This document shows positions 7,701 to 14,638 of a DNA stretch of 54,869 nucleotides, piece by piece; within the stretch, counting starts at the first letter, position 1, and each line of letters begins with the position of its first letter. The DNA is taken from the NCBI GenBank assembly GCA_023431345.1, contig JAEYWK010000196.1:1-54869 (forward strand), read 5' to 3'. Source of the DNA: Pseudomonadota bacterium (GTDB taxonomy: Bacteria > Myxococcota_A > Polyangia > Polyangiales > Polyangiaceae). A program made the translations under genes and the position numbers. The notes beneath the pieces are model-generated. The model saw only the letters and a list, made by a program, of their open reading frames with translations, did not search any database and was not told where the DNA came from.

Positions 7701-9972
7701 CACCGAGCACACCTACGGGCATCGCCTCCGGTTCATCGCTAGTAGCGTCTGGGGCCAGACCGTAGATGACCGGCTGCCCGAGATCGTGGTCGTCGCTCGA
7801 GCGCGCTCGGAGGCGGAGCTTGCCGACGTGTGTGCCGCGTTCGAGCGACAGGTCTACCCTCACAAGAAGCTCGTGATCTCCACCGAGCTGCCGGTCGCGA
7901 CGGCGCTGCCGCCCGGTGCGCTGAAGCTCGGATCCGCCGACGCCAAGCGGCGAGAGCTTCGCAGCATGGTGCCGGCGCGATCACTTCTCGCCACGTTCGA
8001 AGCCGCCGATCACTACGGAAAGCACTACCTGCTCGATCTCGCGCTGACGACGACCTATTCGAAGGCGAAAGCGATCGGCAAGGCAGCCCACTACCAAATG
8101 CGTGACGGTCGACTCTCGTTGGTGGACGACGGTTCGCAGTACCGGGTCGTCGGCGCGGTGGTTCCTCGTCGTGCCCTGATCAACGGGACGCTCGTGGCCA
8201 CTCGCTCGCTGAATGACTGGCTGGCAGCAGCACATCAGCCCTTCGAACTCGCCGACTCCTTGGCCGTAGATGAGTACAATTACTGCGAAGGTGCCGCGTC
8301 GTCGACGGGCGTCTCGGCGGTGGTCGATGACTTGACGGATCTCGATGCGGGCTTACCCCTCGATCGACTCGTCCGTGCTCACGATTCCTCGCCCTTGGAC
8401 GTCGTGAGCCGTGCGGAGCAGCGGGCAATTCCTGGCGAACGGTTGGCGAAGCTGTTCAGGGTCCCGTCAGGGAAGCCCATTACGCTCTCTGCCGAAGCGG
8501 GCGCCATGCTGGTCCATTCCAGCTTGGCCGACGACGCGCACGAATACGTCTACGCGGGCGAGCACTGGAAGCTGAGCGAGCTCGGCCTCCCCCAGTCGAC
8601 ACAGGTCCATTTCGATGCAGCTCCAGGGCTGAATCTGCAGCTGGCCATTCGTTTCCTCGATAGTCGCAAGCAGCGCCTCGGCCACCAGTTGTGCGCGGCC
8701 GCGAAGAACGAAACGCTCGTGCCCCCGCCAGGTGCCGAGCTCGTGCAACTAGGGCTCCGCGTTTACGGCGTCGGAAGCGCCAAGGTCGGCGGGCTACTGC
8801 TCGGTCACGTGCCGGAGACCCCCGGGACGCTCTTCGGCCGCTCGGACGTCTTGCTGCTGACCAACCACTACCCGGCCTACGACGATCTCTATCGCAATGG
8901 CTTCGTGCACCGCCGTGTCGTCGACTACCGGCGCCAAGGCGCGCGCGTGGACGTTTTCCGGCACCGGCCGGGTCACAAGCTGGGGTACCGCGAGTTCGAC
9001 GGCGTGGATGTGCTCAGCGGCGGCCGCGACGCCCTGACGACGCTGCTGCGATCGCACCGCTACCGCGCCGTCCTCGTGCATTTCCTCGATCCGGCGATGT
9101 GGGAGGTGCTGCGCACGGAAGCGCAGGGCGCGCGCGTACTCTTGTGGCTTCACGGCGCAGAAGTGCAAGCCTGGCACCGGCGCACGTTTGGTCCACAGAC
9201 CGACCTCGAACGGGAGGAAGCAAAAGCCAAGAGCGCCAAACGCGACACTTTTTGGCGCAAGGTTTACAAAGAGCTACCGGCCGACGGAAAACTCATCTTC
9301 GTCTCCCGTCATTTCGCCCAGCAGACGCTAGCCGACCTCGGGCTACCGGAAGACGGTGAGCGCTGTCAGGTCATCCACAACCTCGTCGACGGCCGGCTGT
9401 TTCGCTATCACGAAAAGACGCCAGATCTTCGCAAGAAAGTGTTGTCGATCCGGCCGTTCGCGTCCCGCAAATACGCCAACGATCTGAGCGTCACCGCCAT
9501 CCTCGAGCTCGCAAAGCAACCGTACTTCGAGGACATGAGCTTTCATCTCGTCGGTGACGGACCGCTCTTCGAGGAGACGGTCGCCCCCTTGCGAGGCTTT
9601 CCGAACGTGCGAATCGAGCGGTGCTTCCTGAGCCAGCAAGAGATCGCAGAGCTGCACGCCCAGTACGGCGTGTTTCTCTGCCCCACGCGCGACGACACGC
9701 AGGGCGTCTCGCGCGACGAGGCGATGGCGTCAGGGCTCGTGCCAGTCACGACCAGGATCGCTGCCATTCCGGAGTTCGTGGACGAGACCTGCGGCGTCCT
9801 TGCCGAGCCGGACAGCGGGACCGACCTCGCCCGCGGTATGGCGAGACTCTACGAAGACCCGGCGCTATTCCAGCGCTTGTCGCGCAGCGCGGCCACTCGC
9901 GTGCGTGCGCAGAGTAGCGCCGAGCAAACCACCGAGCGGGAGCTGGAGCTGATCATGGGTGGGGCGCGATGA
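4714..9972 (+). CDS. Giant methyltransferase / coiled-coil / multi-glycosyltransferase protein
   Basis: A 1752-residue fusion. Residues 25-170 are a class I methyltransferase (VLDVGCSQG at 41). About 204-650 are Glu/Arg/Ala-rich coiled coil, broken by Pro at about 278 (LPAPG) and 549 (QPPPT). From 701 to about 1010 lies a CgeB/DUF3880-type glycosyltransferase (CIHDEFTF, WNKEDPVHFG). About 1020-1230 resembles a degenerate GT2-like module (HYGKHYLLDL, AIGKAAHY), followed by a beta-rich stretch. About 1378-1750 is a GT4 glycosyltransferase (TNHYPAYDDL, VGDGPLFEE, DEAMASGLVPV). There is no signal peptide, so it is cytoplasmic. The methyltransferase-plus-coil head recalls WbdD, which ends O9a chains and uses its coil as a ruler. 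It overlaps the next gene by 4 bases (ATGA). Confidence 0.85.
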   Translation: MSVDISDRVFDAYTGEMGPRFMRETQRRVHWMCAAARGTSVLDVGCSQGLLPILLGREGKTVVGIDMSSAAIASANENLMREHVSVRRRVSFVEADLIGHQFGDMTFECVVMGEVLEHLLDPARLVQTVAKLLAPGGRVVVTVPFGINDHLDHKQTFYLLEPMRLLEPYFELETPVVLGRWLGLIGTRRAQELPAPARLWTQDEVEALEAAFEEIERSLVDDLAAVRKRLDDANVKYRSSNEELAKLKREAAHHEAERKASERARAQLEQQLAQAALLPAPGQAELQAARDVARARELEAARLEERLTHAVQLRSLELAVRESEIERLQKDRDELTRRALEGEQRAKASDEGKADAQARAAAAEEQTRQAEQRHLLVANIVQQAEERAIASEQRALDAEQRTLDAEQRAIASERRALDAEQRAEVTAEQARVESASRAKVEAELHSALQDASEREAVATERAVALEAALESVQRQASEDARRSEESARAESERAQAALDEARMTRDELRVAREAAAAAQADLAAAVSRASSLASELQSAEGRIARLEAQPPPTASALLKDRLCDLEITQQTTARELARQRTMARELDRRLEQEKRGRVAAERKVVQTQNTLSFQLGYELIHGFKSRQRLRMLPSKLLALQKEAARRRDERAARDMPQISHEPDLSSRAPAPLASTPARPATPAPRSGVEAPDLTNVSSLRVACIHDEFTFASYAPECNLLPLTPANWEQELTAFAPQLLFVESAWRGKDDLWGKKVSHRSREVVDLVEHCRKRGIPTAFWNKEDPVHFGTFINTAKLFDHVFTTDVDCIPRYRRALGHDRVHLLPFACQPAQHNPLEKYQRKDALCFAGAYYARYPERQRDLESFARNFGEAPRLEIFDRNYGKSDPSYAFPEEYRQFIVGTLPFEEIDRAYKGYRYALNLNSIKDSQTMFARRVYELLASNTVTVSNFSRGIRLMFGDLVVSTDRGELALTAIQQLAADPGRAGRLRLAGLRKVLTEHTYGHRLRFIASSVWGQTVDDRLPEIVVVARARSEAELADVCAAFERQVYPHKKLVISTELPVATALPPGALKLGSADAKRRELRSMVPARSLLATFEAADHYGKHYLLDLALTTTYSKAKAIGKAAHYQMRDGRLSLVDDGSQYRVVGAVVPRRALINGTLVATRSLNDWLAAAHQPFELADSLAVDEYNYCEGAASSTGVSAVVDDLTDLDAGLPLDRLVRAHDSSPLDVVSRAEQRAIPGERLAKLFRVPSGKPITLSAEAGAMLVHSSLADDAHEYVYAGEHWKLSELGLPQSTQVHFDAAPGLNLQLAIRFLDSRKQRLGHQLCAAAKNETLVPPPGAELVQLGLRVYGVGSAKVGGLLLGHVPETPGTLFGRSDVLLLTNHYPAYDDLYRNGFVHRRVVDYRRQGARVDVFRHRPGHKLGYREFDGVDVLSGGRDALTTLLRSHRYRAVLVHFLDPAMWEVLRTEAQGARVLLWLHGAEVQAWHRRTFGPQTDLEREEAKAKSAKRDTFWRKVYKELPADGKLIFVSRHFAQQTLADLGLPEDGERCQVIHNLVDGRLFRYHEKTPDLRKKVLSIRPFASRKYANDLSVTAILELAKQPYFEDMSFHLVGDGPLFEETVAPLRGFPNVRIERCFLSQQEIAELHAQYGVFLCPTRDDTQGVSRDEAMASGLVPVTTRIAAIPEFVDETCGVLAEPDSGTDLARGMARLYEDPALFQRLSRSAATRVRAQSSAEQTTERELELIMGGAR
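5875..5979 (+). repeat. 21-bp in-frame tandem repeat coding coiled-coil heptads
   Basis: Five consecutive 21-base units start at 5875, 5896, 5917, 5938 and 5959. They encode AIASEQR, ALDAEQR, TLDAEQR, AIASERR and ALDAEQR. Each unit is exactly one heptad, so gain or loss of a unit would lengthen or shorten the coil without breaking the frame. Related but more diverged heptads flank the array. Confidence 0.85.
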
Positions 9973-11546
9973 CGAGCCCTGCCGCGTCCGTCGACCCCCT
10001 TGGACCAACCGTCACTTCGTTCATCTCCTTCGACGTCGAAGCGCTGCCAGGTCGCTCCGCGAGCGATGGCGTGGAGTCGCTCGTCTGGGGCAGGCTGGGC
10101 GGGAGCGAGTACGGCATCCGCCGTATCAGCAAGATCTTGGGGATGCACCGACTCAAGGGCAATTTCCTCATCGACTTTGCGATGTGCCTCCTCTACGGCG
10201 ACCGAGAGGTGAAGCGGATGGTCCAGTTTCTCCTCGAGGAAGGTCATGAGGTGCACGCGCACCTGCATTCAGAGTGGGTGGTCCGAAAATGGGAAGTGCT
10301 GGGTAAATGGAAAGGGCCGCTAGGCCTGGACCGCACTGACCCACAGCTCTCCGACGCGCTCTTGCAGTTTACGGCGTGGAAGTACGAGAGCCTCACCGGC
10401 CTGGCGCCGGAGGTATTTCGCTCTGGAGCCTACCTGTTCTCGAACCACACCATCGAAGCGGCGAAGCGCGCGGGATTTCGCCTGATCAGCAATTACAATG
10501 CCACCCGTCACGCCAGCTTCAACTTACCGCTCGCGACAGCGCACAACGAGCCCTTCCTTTGGGACAATCGGTTGCTCGAGCTGCCCGTGGATTTCTCACC
10601 TGAACCGTTGAGCTTCGACTGGGTCAAGTACGAGGGCTGGTACCACCGCGCGCGCACGCGCAAGAAAGAGCGAACGTTCAACCTCGTGCTCCACTCTTGG
10701 TCCTTGCTCGCGCGCGAGGGGGCTCAACTCCAAAAATACGAGCCCATTCATGAAGAGCGGCTCAATCAAATGTGCGAGCACCTCGCCACGCACACCAGGC
10801 CCTCCGGCTACTCCGAGTACCTACGCCGTCGAGAAAGCGAGCCCGAACGCGCAGCCATCATCGCGTCCGACACCTGCGTCGTCGAGGTGGGGGAGCGCAG
10901 CTCCAGCGTGACTTGCTGTAGCATCTGCGGTTTTGCGTTCGTGAAGCGACCTACGGAAGACACGTGTCCTGGGTGTGGCAGCCGTGCTCGTCATCGGCAA
11001 TTGAAGGACGTCTTCGCTCGCCTCGGGAATCCGTTCGACGGCAAGGTCGTCTTGGCCAACTACGCGAACTTGGTCGAACAGCGAGCGTTCTTGCGAGGCG
11101 CGCGCAGCGTGTTGAACTTCGACGTGCGTCCCGTCTCCGAGGTCGAGCTGCAGATGGACGTTCAGGATCTCGTGAGCGTACGCGCTGGATCCATCGACGC
11201 TTTTCTAGGCATTCATGTGCTCAACCACGTGCGCGATGACGAGCGGGCCTTGCGGGAAATCTCGCGAGTGCTCAAGCCGGGCGGCTTGGCATGCTTGACC
11301 TTGCCCTACCGCGACAATTTCTCGACCACCGCGCTGCCCGACCCGACCGAGCACTACGGCGCTGATGCTCTCGAGAAGTACGGCGTGGGCACGTTCCGCC
11401 GCTACGGCCTAAACGACGCGCTGACGCAGCTGCGCGCCCATTTCGAGGTGGACGCGCAGGGCGGCACGGATCCCGTGACAGGCGATACGATGCTGGTGTT
11501 CTTGCTACGCAGACCGGCCAGCAGCAAGCCCCATCCCGAGGCCTGA
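9969..11546 (+). CDS. Polysaccharide deacetylase-like / zinc-ribbon / methyltransferase fusion
   Basis: A 525-residue protein. Residues about 15-285 resemble a NodB-type carbohydrate esterase barrel: SFDVEALP near 17 stands where the catalytic Asp motif is expected, HAHLHSEW near 95 resembles the metal-binding His motif, and FRSGAYLFS lies near 150. Residues about 316-337 hold two CxxC pairs (CSIC and CPGC), a probable zinc ribbon. From about 350 to 515 there is a class I methyltransferase-like domain with VLNFDVRP, the hydrophobic strand FLGIHVLNHV and LKPGG. The start ATG overlaps the stop of the preceding gene, so the two are translationally coupled. Whether the esterase is active is unclear, because the canonical motifs are altered. 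It probably de-acetylates and methylates the same polymer. Confidence 0.72.
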   Translation: MTSPAASVDPLGPTVTSFISFDVEALPGRSASDGVESLVWGRLGGSEYGIRRISKILGMHRLKGNFLIDFAMCLLYGDREVKRMVQFLLEEGHEVHAHLHSEWVVRKWEVLGKWKGPLGLDRTDPQLSDALLQFTAWKYESLTGLAPEVFRSGAYLFSNHTIEAAKRAGFRLISNYNATRHASFNLPLATAHNEPFLWDNRLLELPVDFSPEPLSFDWVKYEGWYHRARTRKKERTFNLVLHSWSLLAREGAQLQKYEPIHEERLNQMCEHLATHTRPSGYSEYLRRRESEPERAAIIASDTCVVEVGERSSSVTCCSICGFAFVKRPTEDTCPGCGSRARHRQLKDVFARLGNPFDGKVVLANYANLVEQRAFLRGARSVLNFDVRPVSEVELQMDVQDLVSVRAGSIDAFLGIHVLNHVRDDERALREISRVLKPGGLACLTLPYRDNFSTTALPDPTEHYGADALEKYGVGTFRRYGLNDALTQLRAHFEVDAQGGTDPVTGDTMLVFLLRRPASSKPHPEA

Positions 11547-11602
11547 TCCGGGAGTCGACCACGGTTGCCTGCGATCCCTATCCGAAGCATGATGCCGCGC
11601 GA

Positions 11603-12016
11603 ATGCGTCAGGAGTTCCTCGTGCGCCATCGGATCCGCCAACGGGCGTGCCGGGCACTCACCTGCTTTCTCTGCATGCTGCCATCCGCCTGCTCCACGGT
11701 GCGACAGCCGAGCGCTCGCGACGTCGCGGACGCCAACGACGTGGGTGCCAGGCTAGGCCCCAGCGGCGCGGCCGAGCGAACAATCTTGACGCGCGTCGCG
11801 ACGCTCCCTAGCGGCCGCGCGGCACAGCTGGACGCTGAAACGCAGGTGATAGCCGAGGCCGCCTACCAGGCCGCCTCGGGGCGAACCTGCAGAGCCATCC
11901 GGGTAACGACGAAAGCCCGACAAGTGGTAACCGACAGGCTAGCGTGCTCCGATGGTGACGCGTGGTTCTTCGTGCCCGACGTCTTCGCGGGGTCCGCGAG
12001 CATCGTAGGACGTTAG
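11603..12016 (+). CDS. Small putative lipoprotein beside the capsule exporter
   Basis: 137 residues starting with a basic N-region and a short hydrophobic stretch ending in the lipobox-like LPSAC, Cys at 30. The n-region is unusually long and arginine-rich, so lipidation is likely rather than certain. The mature part has one Cys pair (TCRAIR, LACSDGD) and ends with an aromatic WFFVPDVF stretch. It stops 5 bases before kpsM and probably belongs to the same transcript. I do not recognise the family. The position suggests an accessory periplasmic or outer-membrane part of the export machine. Confidence 0.6.
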   Translation: MRQEFLVRHRIRQRACRALTCFLCMLPSACSTVRQPSARDVADANDVGARLGPSGAAERTILTRVATLPSGRAAQLDAETQVIAEAAYQAASGRTCRAIRVTTKARQVVTDRLACSDGDAWFFVPDVFAGSASIVGR

Positions 12017-12021
12017 TTGCC

Positions 12022-12792
12022 ATGCGCGGTGCTCTCACCCAGCTACAAGTCGTGCACGCGATCCTGCTCCGCGAGACGCGAACGCGCTTCGGTGCGAACC
12101 AGCTCGGCTATGCGTGGGCGCTCATCGAGCCGGCGCTCTGGATCGGCATGTTCATCGCCGTATACAGCGTGCTGGGTCGGATGACACCCCCCGGAATGTC
12201 TGCTGTGGCCTACCTGGCGACCGGCATCGTTCCGTTTTCCCTGTTCCGAGATACGTGCCAGCGCTGTATGTCGGCCATCGAGGCCAACAAGGGGCTGCTC
12301 TTCTATCCGCAGGTGCGCCCTCTCGATCTGGTGATTGCCCGAGCTGTCCTCGAGGCGGCGACACATGTCGTGGTCTTCGTGCTCTTCATGGCTGGCCTAG
12401 CGCTTTACGAGGGGCCTCCTCGCGTCGATAGCGTGCTGCGCACCCTCGCCGGCTTCGGCCTCGCCTCTGGCTTCGGCGGGGCGCTCGGCTTGGTTTGCTG
12501 CGGCCTGGGCGTCTACACGGCCACGGTCGACCGGCTCTTCCCGAGCCTGCTGCGCCTGCTTTTCTGGGTTTCCGCGGTGTTCCACCCCGTGGAATCGCTG
12601 CCCCAGAGCGTGCGCGATATCTTACTCTTGAACCCGGTGACTCACGCAGTCGAAATCGTGCGCGACGGCTGGTTTGCTGGCTATGACGCCAGGCACGCGA
12701 GCGCGACCTACGTAATGCTGTGGATGCTCGTGCTCTCCTTCTTCGGGCTGAGCCTGGAGCGAGTGGCGCGCCGTCGCCTGGAGCTATCGTGA
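12022..12792 (+). CDS. kpsM: Capsule polysaccharide ABC transporter, permease KpsM
   Basis: A 256-residue ABC-2-type inner-membrane permease with about six membrane segments, the same size as E. coli KpsM. The cytoplasmic head LRETRTRFGANQLGYAWALI is the characteristic start of polysaccharide and O-antigen exporters, and a late NPVTHAVEIVRDGW stretch is also typical. The chosen start is the ATG at 12022; a GTG at 11962 is in frame but would run into the lipoprotein gene. It pairs with KpsT (GTGA overlap) to move the lipid-linked capsule chain across the inner membrane. Confidence 0.92.
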   Translation: MRGALTQLQVVHAILLRETRTRFGANQLGYAWALIEPALWIGMFIAVYSVLGRMTPPGMSAVAYLATGIVPFSLFRDTCQRCMSAIEANKGLLFYPQVRPLDLVIARAVLEAATHVVVFVLFMAGLALYEGPPRVDSVLRTLAGFGLASGFGGALGLVCCGLGVYTATVDRLFPSLLRLLFWVSAVFHPVESLPQSVRDILLLNPVTHAVEIVRDGWFAGYDARHASATYVMLWMLVLSFFGLSLERVARRRLELS

Positions 12793-13436
12793 TCGAGCTC
12801 GATAACGTCTGCAAAGTCTACCCCACGAAGCACGGGGAGAATGTCGTGCTCGATCGCGTGAGTTACACGTTCCCCAAGCAGACCAATGTCGGCATCTTGG
12901 GCAAGAACGGCGCCGGAAAGTCGACGCTGCTCCGTATCATCGCGGGCACGGAGCAAGCAGACAGCGGCGGCGTCAAGCGCGCCGGCATCGTATCTTGGCC
13001 AATCGGCTTCTCCGGGGGATTCAACGGTTCTCTGAGCGGTGAGGAGAATTGTCGCTTCGTGGCGCGCATCTACGGCGCCGACATCGACGAGGTCGTCGGC
13101 TTCACCGCCGAGTTCGCCGAGCTGAGCGACTATTTTTACATGCCCGTGAAGACCTACTCCTCGGGCATGCGCGCTCGACTCGCTTTCGGGCTGAGCATGG
13201 CCATCGAGTTCGACGCTTACCTGGTCGACGAAGTTACTGCCGTGGGCGACTCCAACTTCCAGCAGAAATGCCGGAAGGCCTTCGCTGAGCGCAGCGGTCG
13301 CTCTTCGGTAATTATCGTCTCACATCAACTCGCCACGATCCGTGACTATTGCCAGAAGTGCCTGGTCTTGACCGCCGGCCGTCTGCGAGCGTTCGACAGC
13401 GTCGAAGCGGCGCAGGCCGCATACGAGGCGGCCTGA
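12789..13436 (+). CDS. kpsT: Capsule polysaccharide ABC transporter, ATPase KpsT
   Basis: 215 residues, matching the usual KpsT length. Walker A is GKNGAGKST near residue 38, the signature is SSGMRARL near 124, Walker B lies around YLVDEV near 144, and the switch histidine is in SHQL near 178. The start is the GTG at 12789 that overlaps the kpsM stop; the longer frame from 12720 is only read-through into kpsM. There is no C-terminal carbohydrate-binding domain as in Wzt of some O-antigen exporters. This fits export of a chain that is ended elsewhere or not capped. Confidence 0.93.
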   Translation: MIELDNVCKVYPTKHGENVVLDRVSYTFPKQTNVGILGKNGAGKSTLLRIIAGTEQADSGGVKRAGIVSWPIGFSGGFNGSLSGEENCRFVARIYGADIDEVVGFTAEFAELSDYFYMPVKTYSSGMRARLAFGLSMAIEFDAYLVDEVTAVGDSNFQQKCRKAFAERSGRSSVIIVSHQLATIRDYCQKCLVLTAGRLRAFDSVEAAQAAYEAA

Positions 13437-14638
13437 TGAGCGCCTCGCCGGAAAAGAAGCCGGATGCCCGCTTGAGCGAGGTGACTGCATTGGCCGCGGA
13501 GCGGCCGACGACGACCAAGGCCCACGCTCAATCCTTGAGGCGCGCGCGCAGCCGGCGCTTGCTCACGCGCCTCTTGCTGTTCGTGTTACTGCCGACTGCG
13601 CTGACTACCGGCTACTACGTCGGCATCGCTAGCCCGCAATTCGAGTCGGTCGCCATCTTCACGGTGCAGTCCTCCGAGCTCCGGTCGGGCCTGGCCATGG
13701 ATGGCCTTCTCGCCGGCCTCACCAGCGGGGGCGGGGGGCACGACGCTCTGGCCGTTCGAGACTACGTGCTTTCACGCGACATGCTGGCCCGACTCGACAA
13801 AGCGCATCAGTTCATTTCGCACTACAAGGACTCACGTCAGGATCTTCTCTCACGCATGGCGGGCGACTCGAGCTTCGAGGACGCCTATGAGTACTTCGGC
13901 CGCAAGGTCTACGCCGACTACGATCAGCTGTCGGGGTCCGTCACCGTCCGCGTGCGTGCTTTCAGCGCGGAGAAGGCGGTCGCGTTGGGCTCAGCGATCC
14001 TCGCTTATAGCGAGGAGATGGTGAACAAGCTGTCGGAGCGCGAGCGGCGTGACCGAACGGCGTATGCGGAAGCGGAGGTCAAGAAAGCCGAGGAGCGGCT
14101 CACGAAGGCGCGGCAAGCGATCGTGTCGCTTCAGCAGAAGCACGCTGATTTCAACCCGTTGCAAACGGCGACCGCCGCGATGACCATCCGCACGGAGCTG
14201 GAAGGCGAGCTCGCCAAGGCGCGGGCGGAGTTGATGCAGCTGAAGAGCTTCATGAAGGACGACGCGCCTCAGGTGCGAGCGGCGAACGAGAAGGTGAAAT
14301 CCCTCTCGGCGCAGGTAGCAGGTGAGAGCCGGCGTCTCGTTGACCCATCGAAGCCGAACGGCTTGAACACGTCGTTCGCCGACTTCGAGGGCGCCATGGT
14401 AGAGAAAGAGTTCGCGCAAAAGGCCTATGAATCGGCGATGGCGACGCTCGAGATGGCGCGCGCGGATGCGGACCGCCAGCACCGCTACGTGGCCATCATC
14501 GCGGCGCCGTCCAAGCCGGACGAGTCCACTTACCCGCACCGCGTACGCAGCGTCTTGGCCGCGTTCGTGGTGTGCTTTCTACTTTGGGGAGTTATCAGCT
14601 TGATGACCGCCGCCGTGAGGGAGCACGCGCGACTATGA
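13436..14638 (+). CDS. kpsE: Capsule export inner-membrane protein KpsE (polysaccharide co-polymerase type)
   Basis: 400 residues with one membrane segment at about 42-60, a long periplasmic region with helical, coiled-coil-like Glu/Lys/Ala stretches (about 195-330), and a second membrane segment near the C-terminus (SVLAAFVVCFLLWGV). This is the PCP/KpsE layout that bridges the ABC transporter and the outer-membrane channel. The start is the ATG overlapping the kpsT stop (TGATG). A glycine run (TSGGGGHDAL) follows the first periplasmic strand. It sits between kpsT and kpsD as expected for the family. Confidence 0.9.
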   Translation: MSASPEKKPDARLSEVTALAAERPTTTKAHAQSLRRARSRRLLTRLLLFVLLPTALTTGYYVGIASPQFESVAIFTVQSSELRSGLAMDGLLAGLTSGGGGHDALAVRDYVLSRDMLARLDKAHQFISHYKDSRQDLLSRMAGDSSFEDAYEYFGRKVYADYDQLSGSVTVRVRAFSAEKAVALGSAILAYSEEMVNKLSERERRDRTAYAEAEVKKAEERLTKARQAIVSLQQKHADFNPLQTATAAMTIRTELEGELAKARAELMQLKSFMKDDAPQVRAANEKVKSLSAQVAGESRRLVDPSKPNGLNTSFADFEGAMVEKEFAQKAYESAMATLEMARADADRQHRYVAIIAAPSKPDESTYPHRVRSVLAAFVVCFLLWGVISLMTAAVREHARL

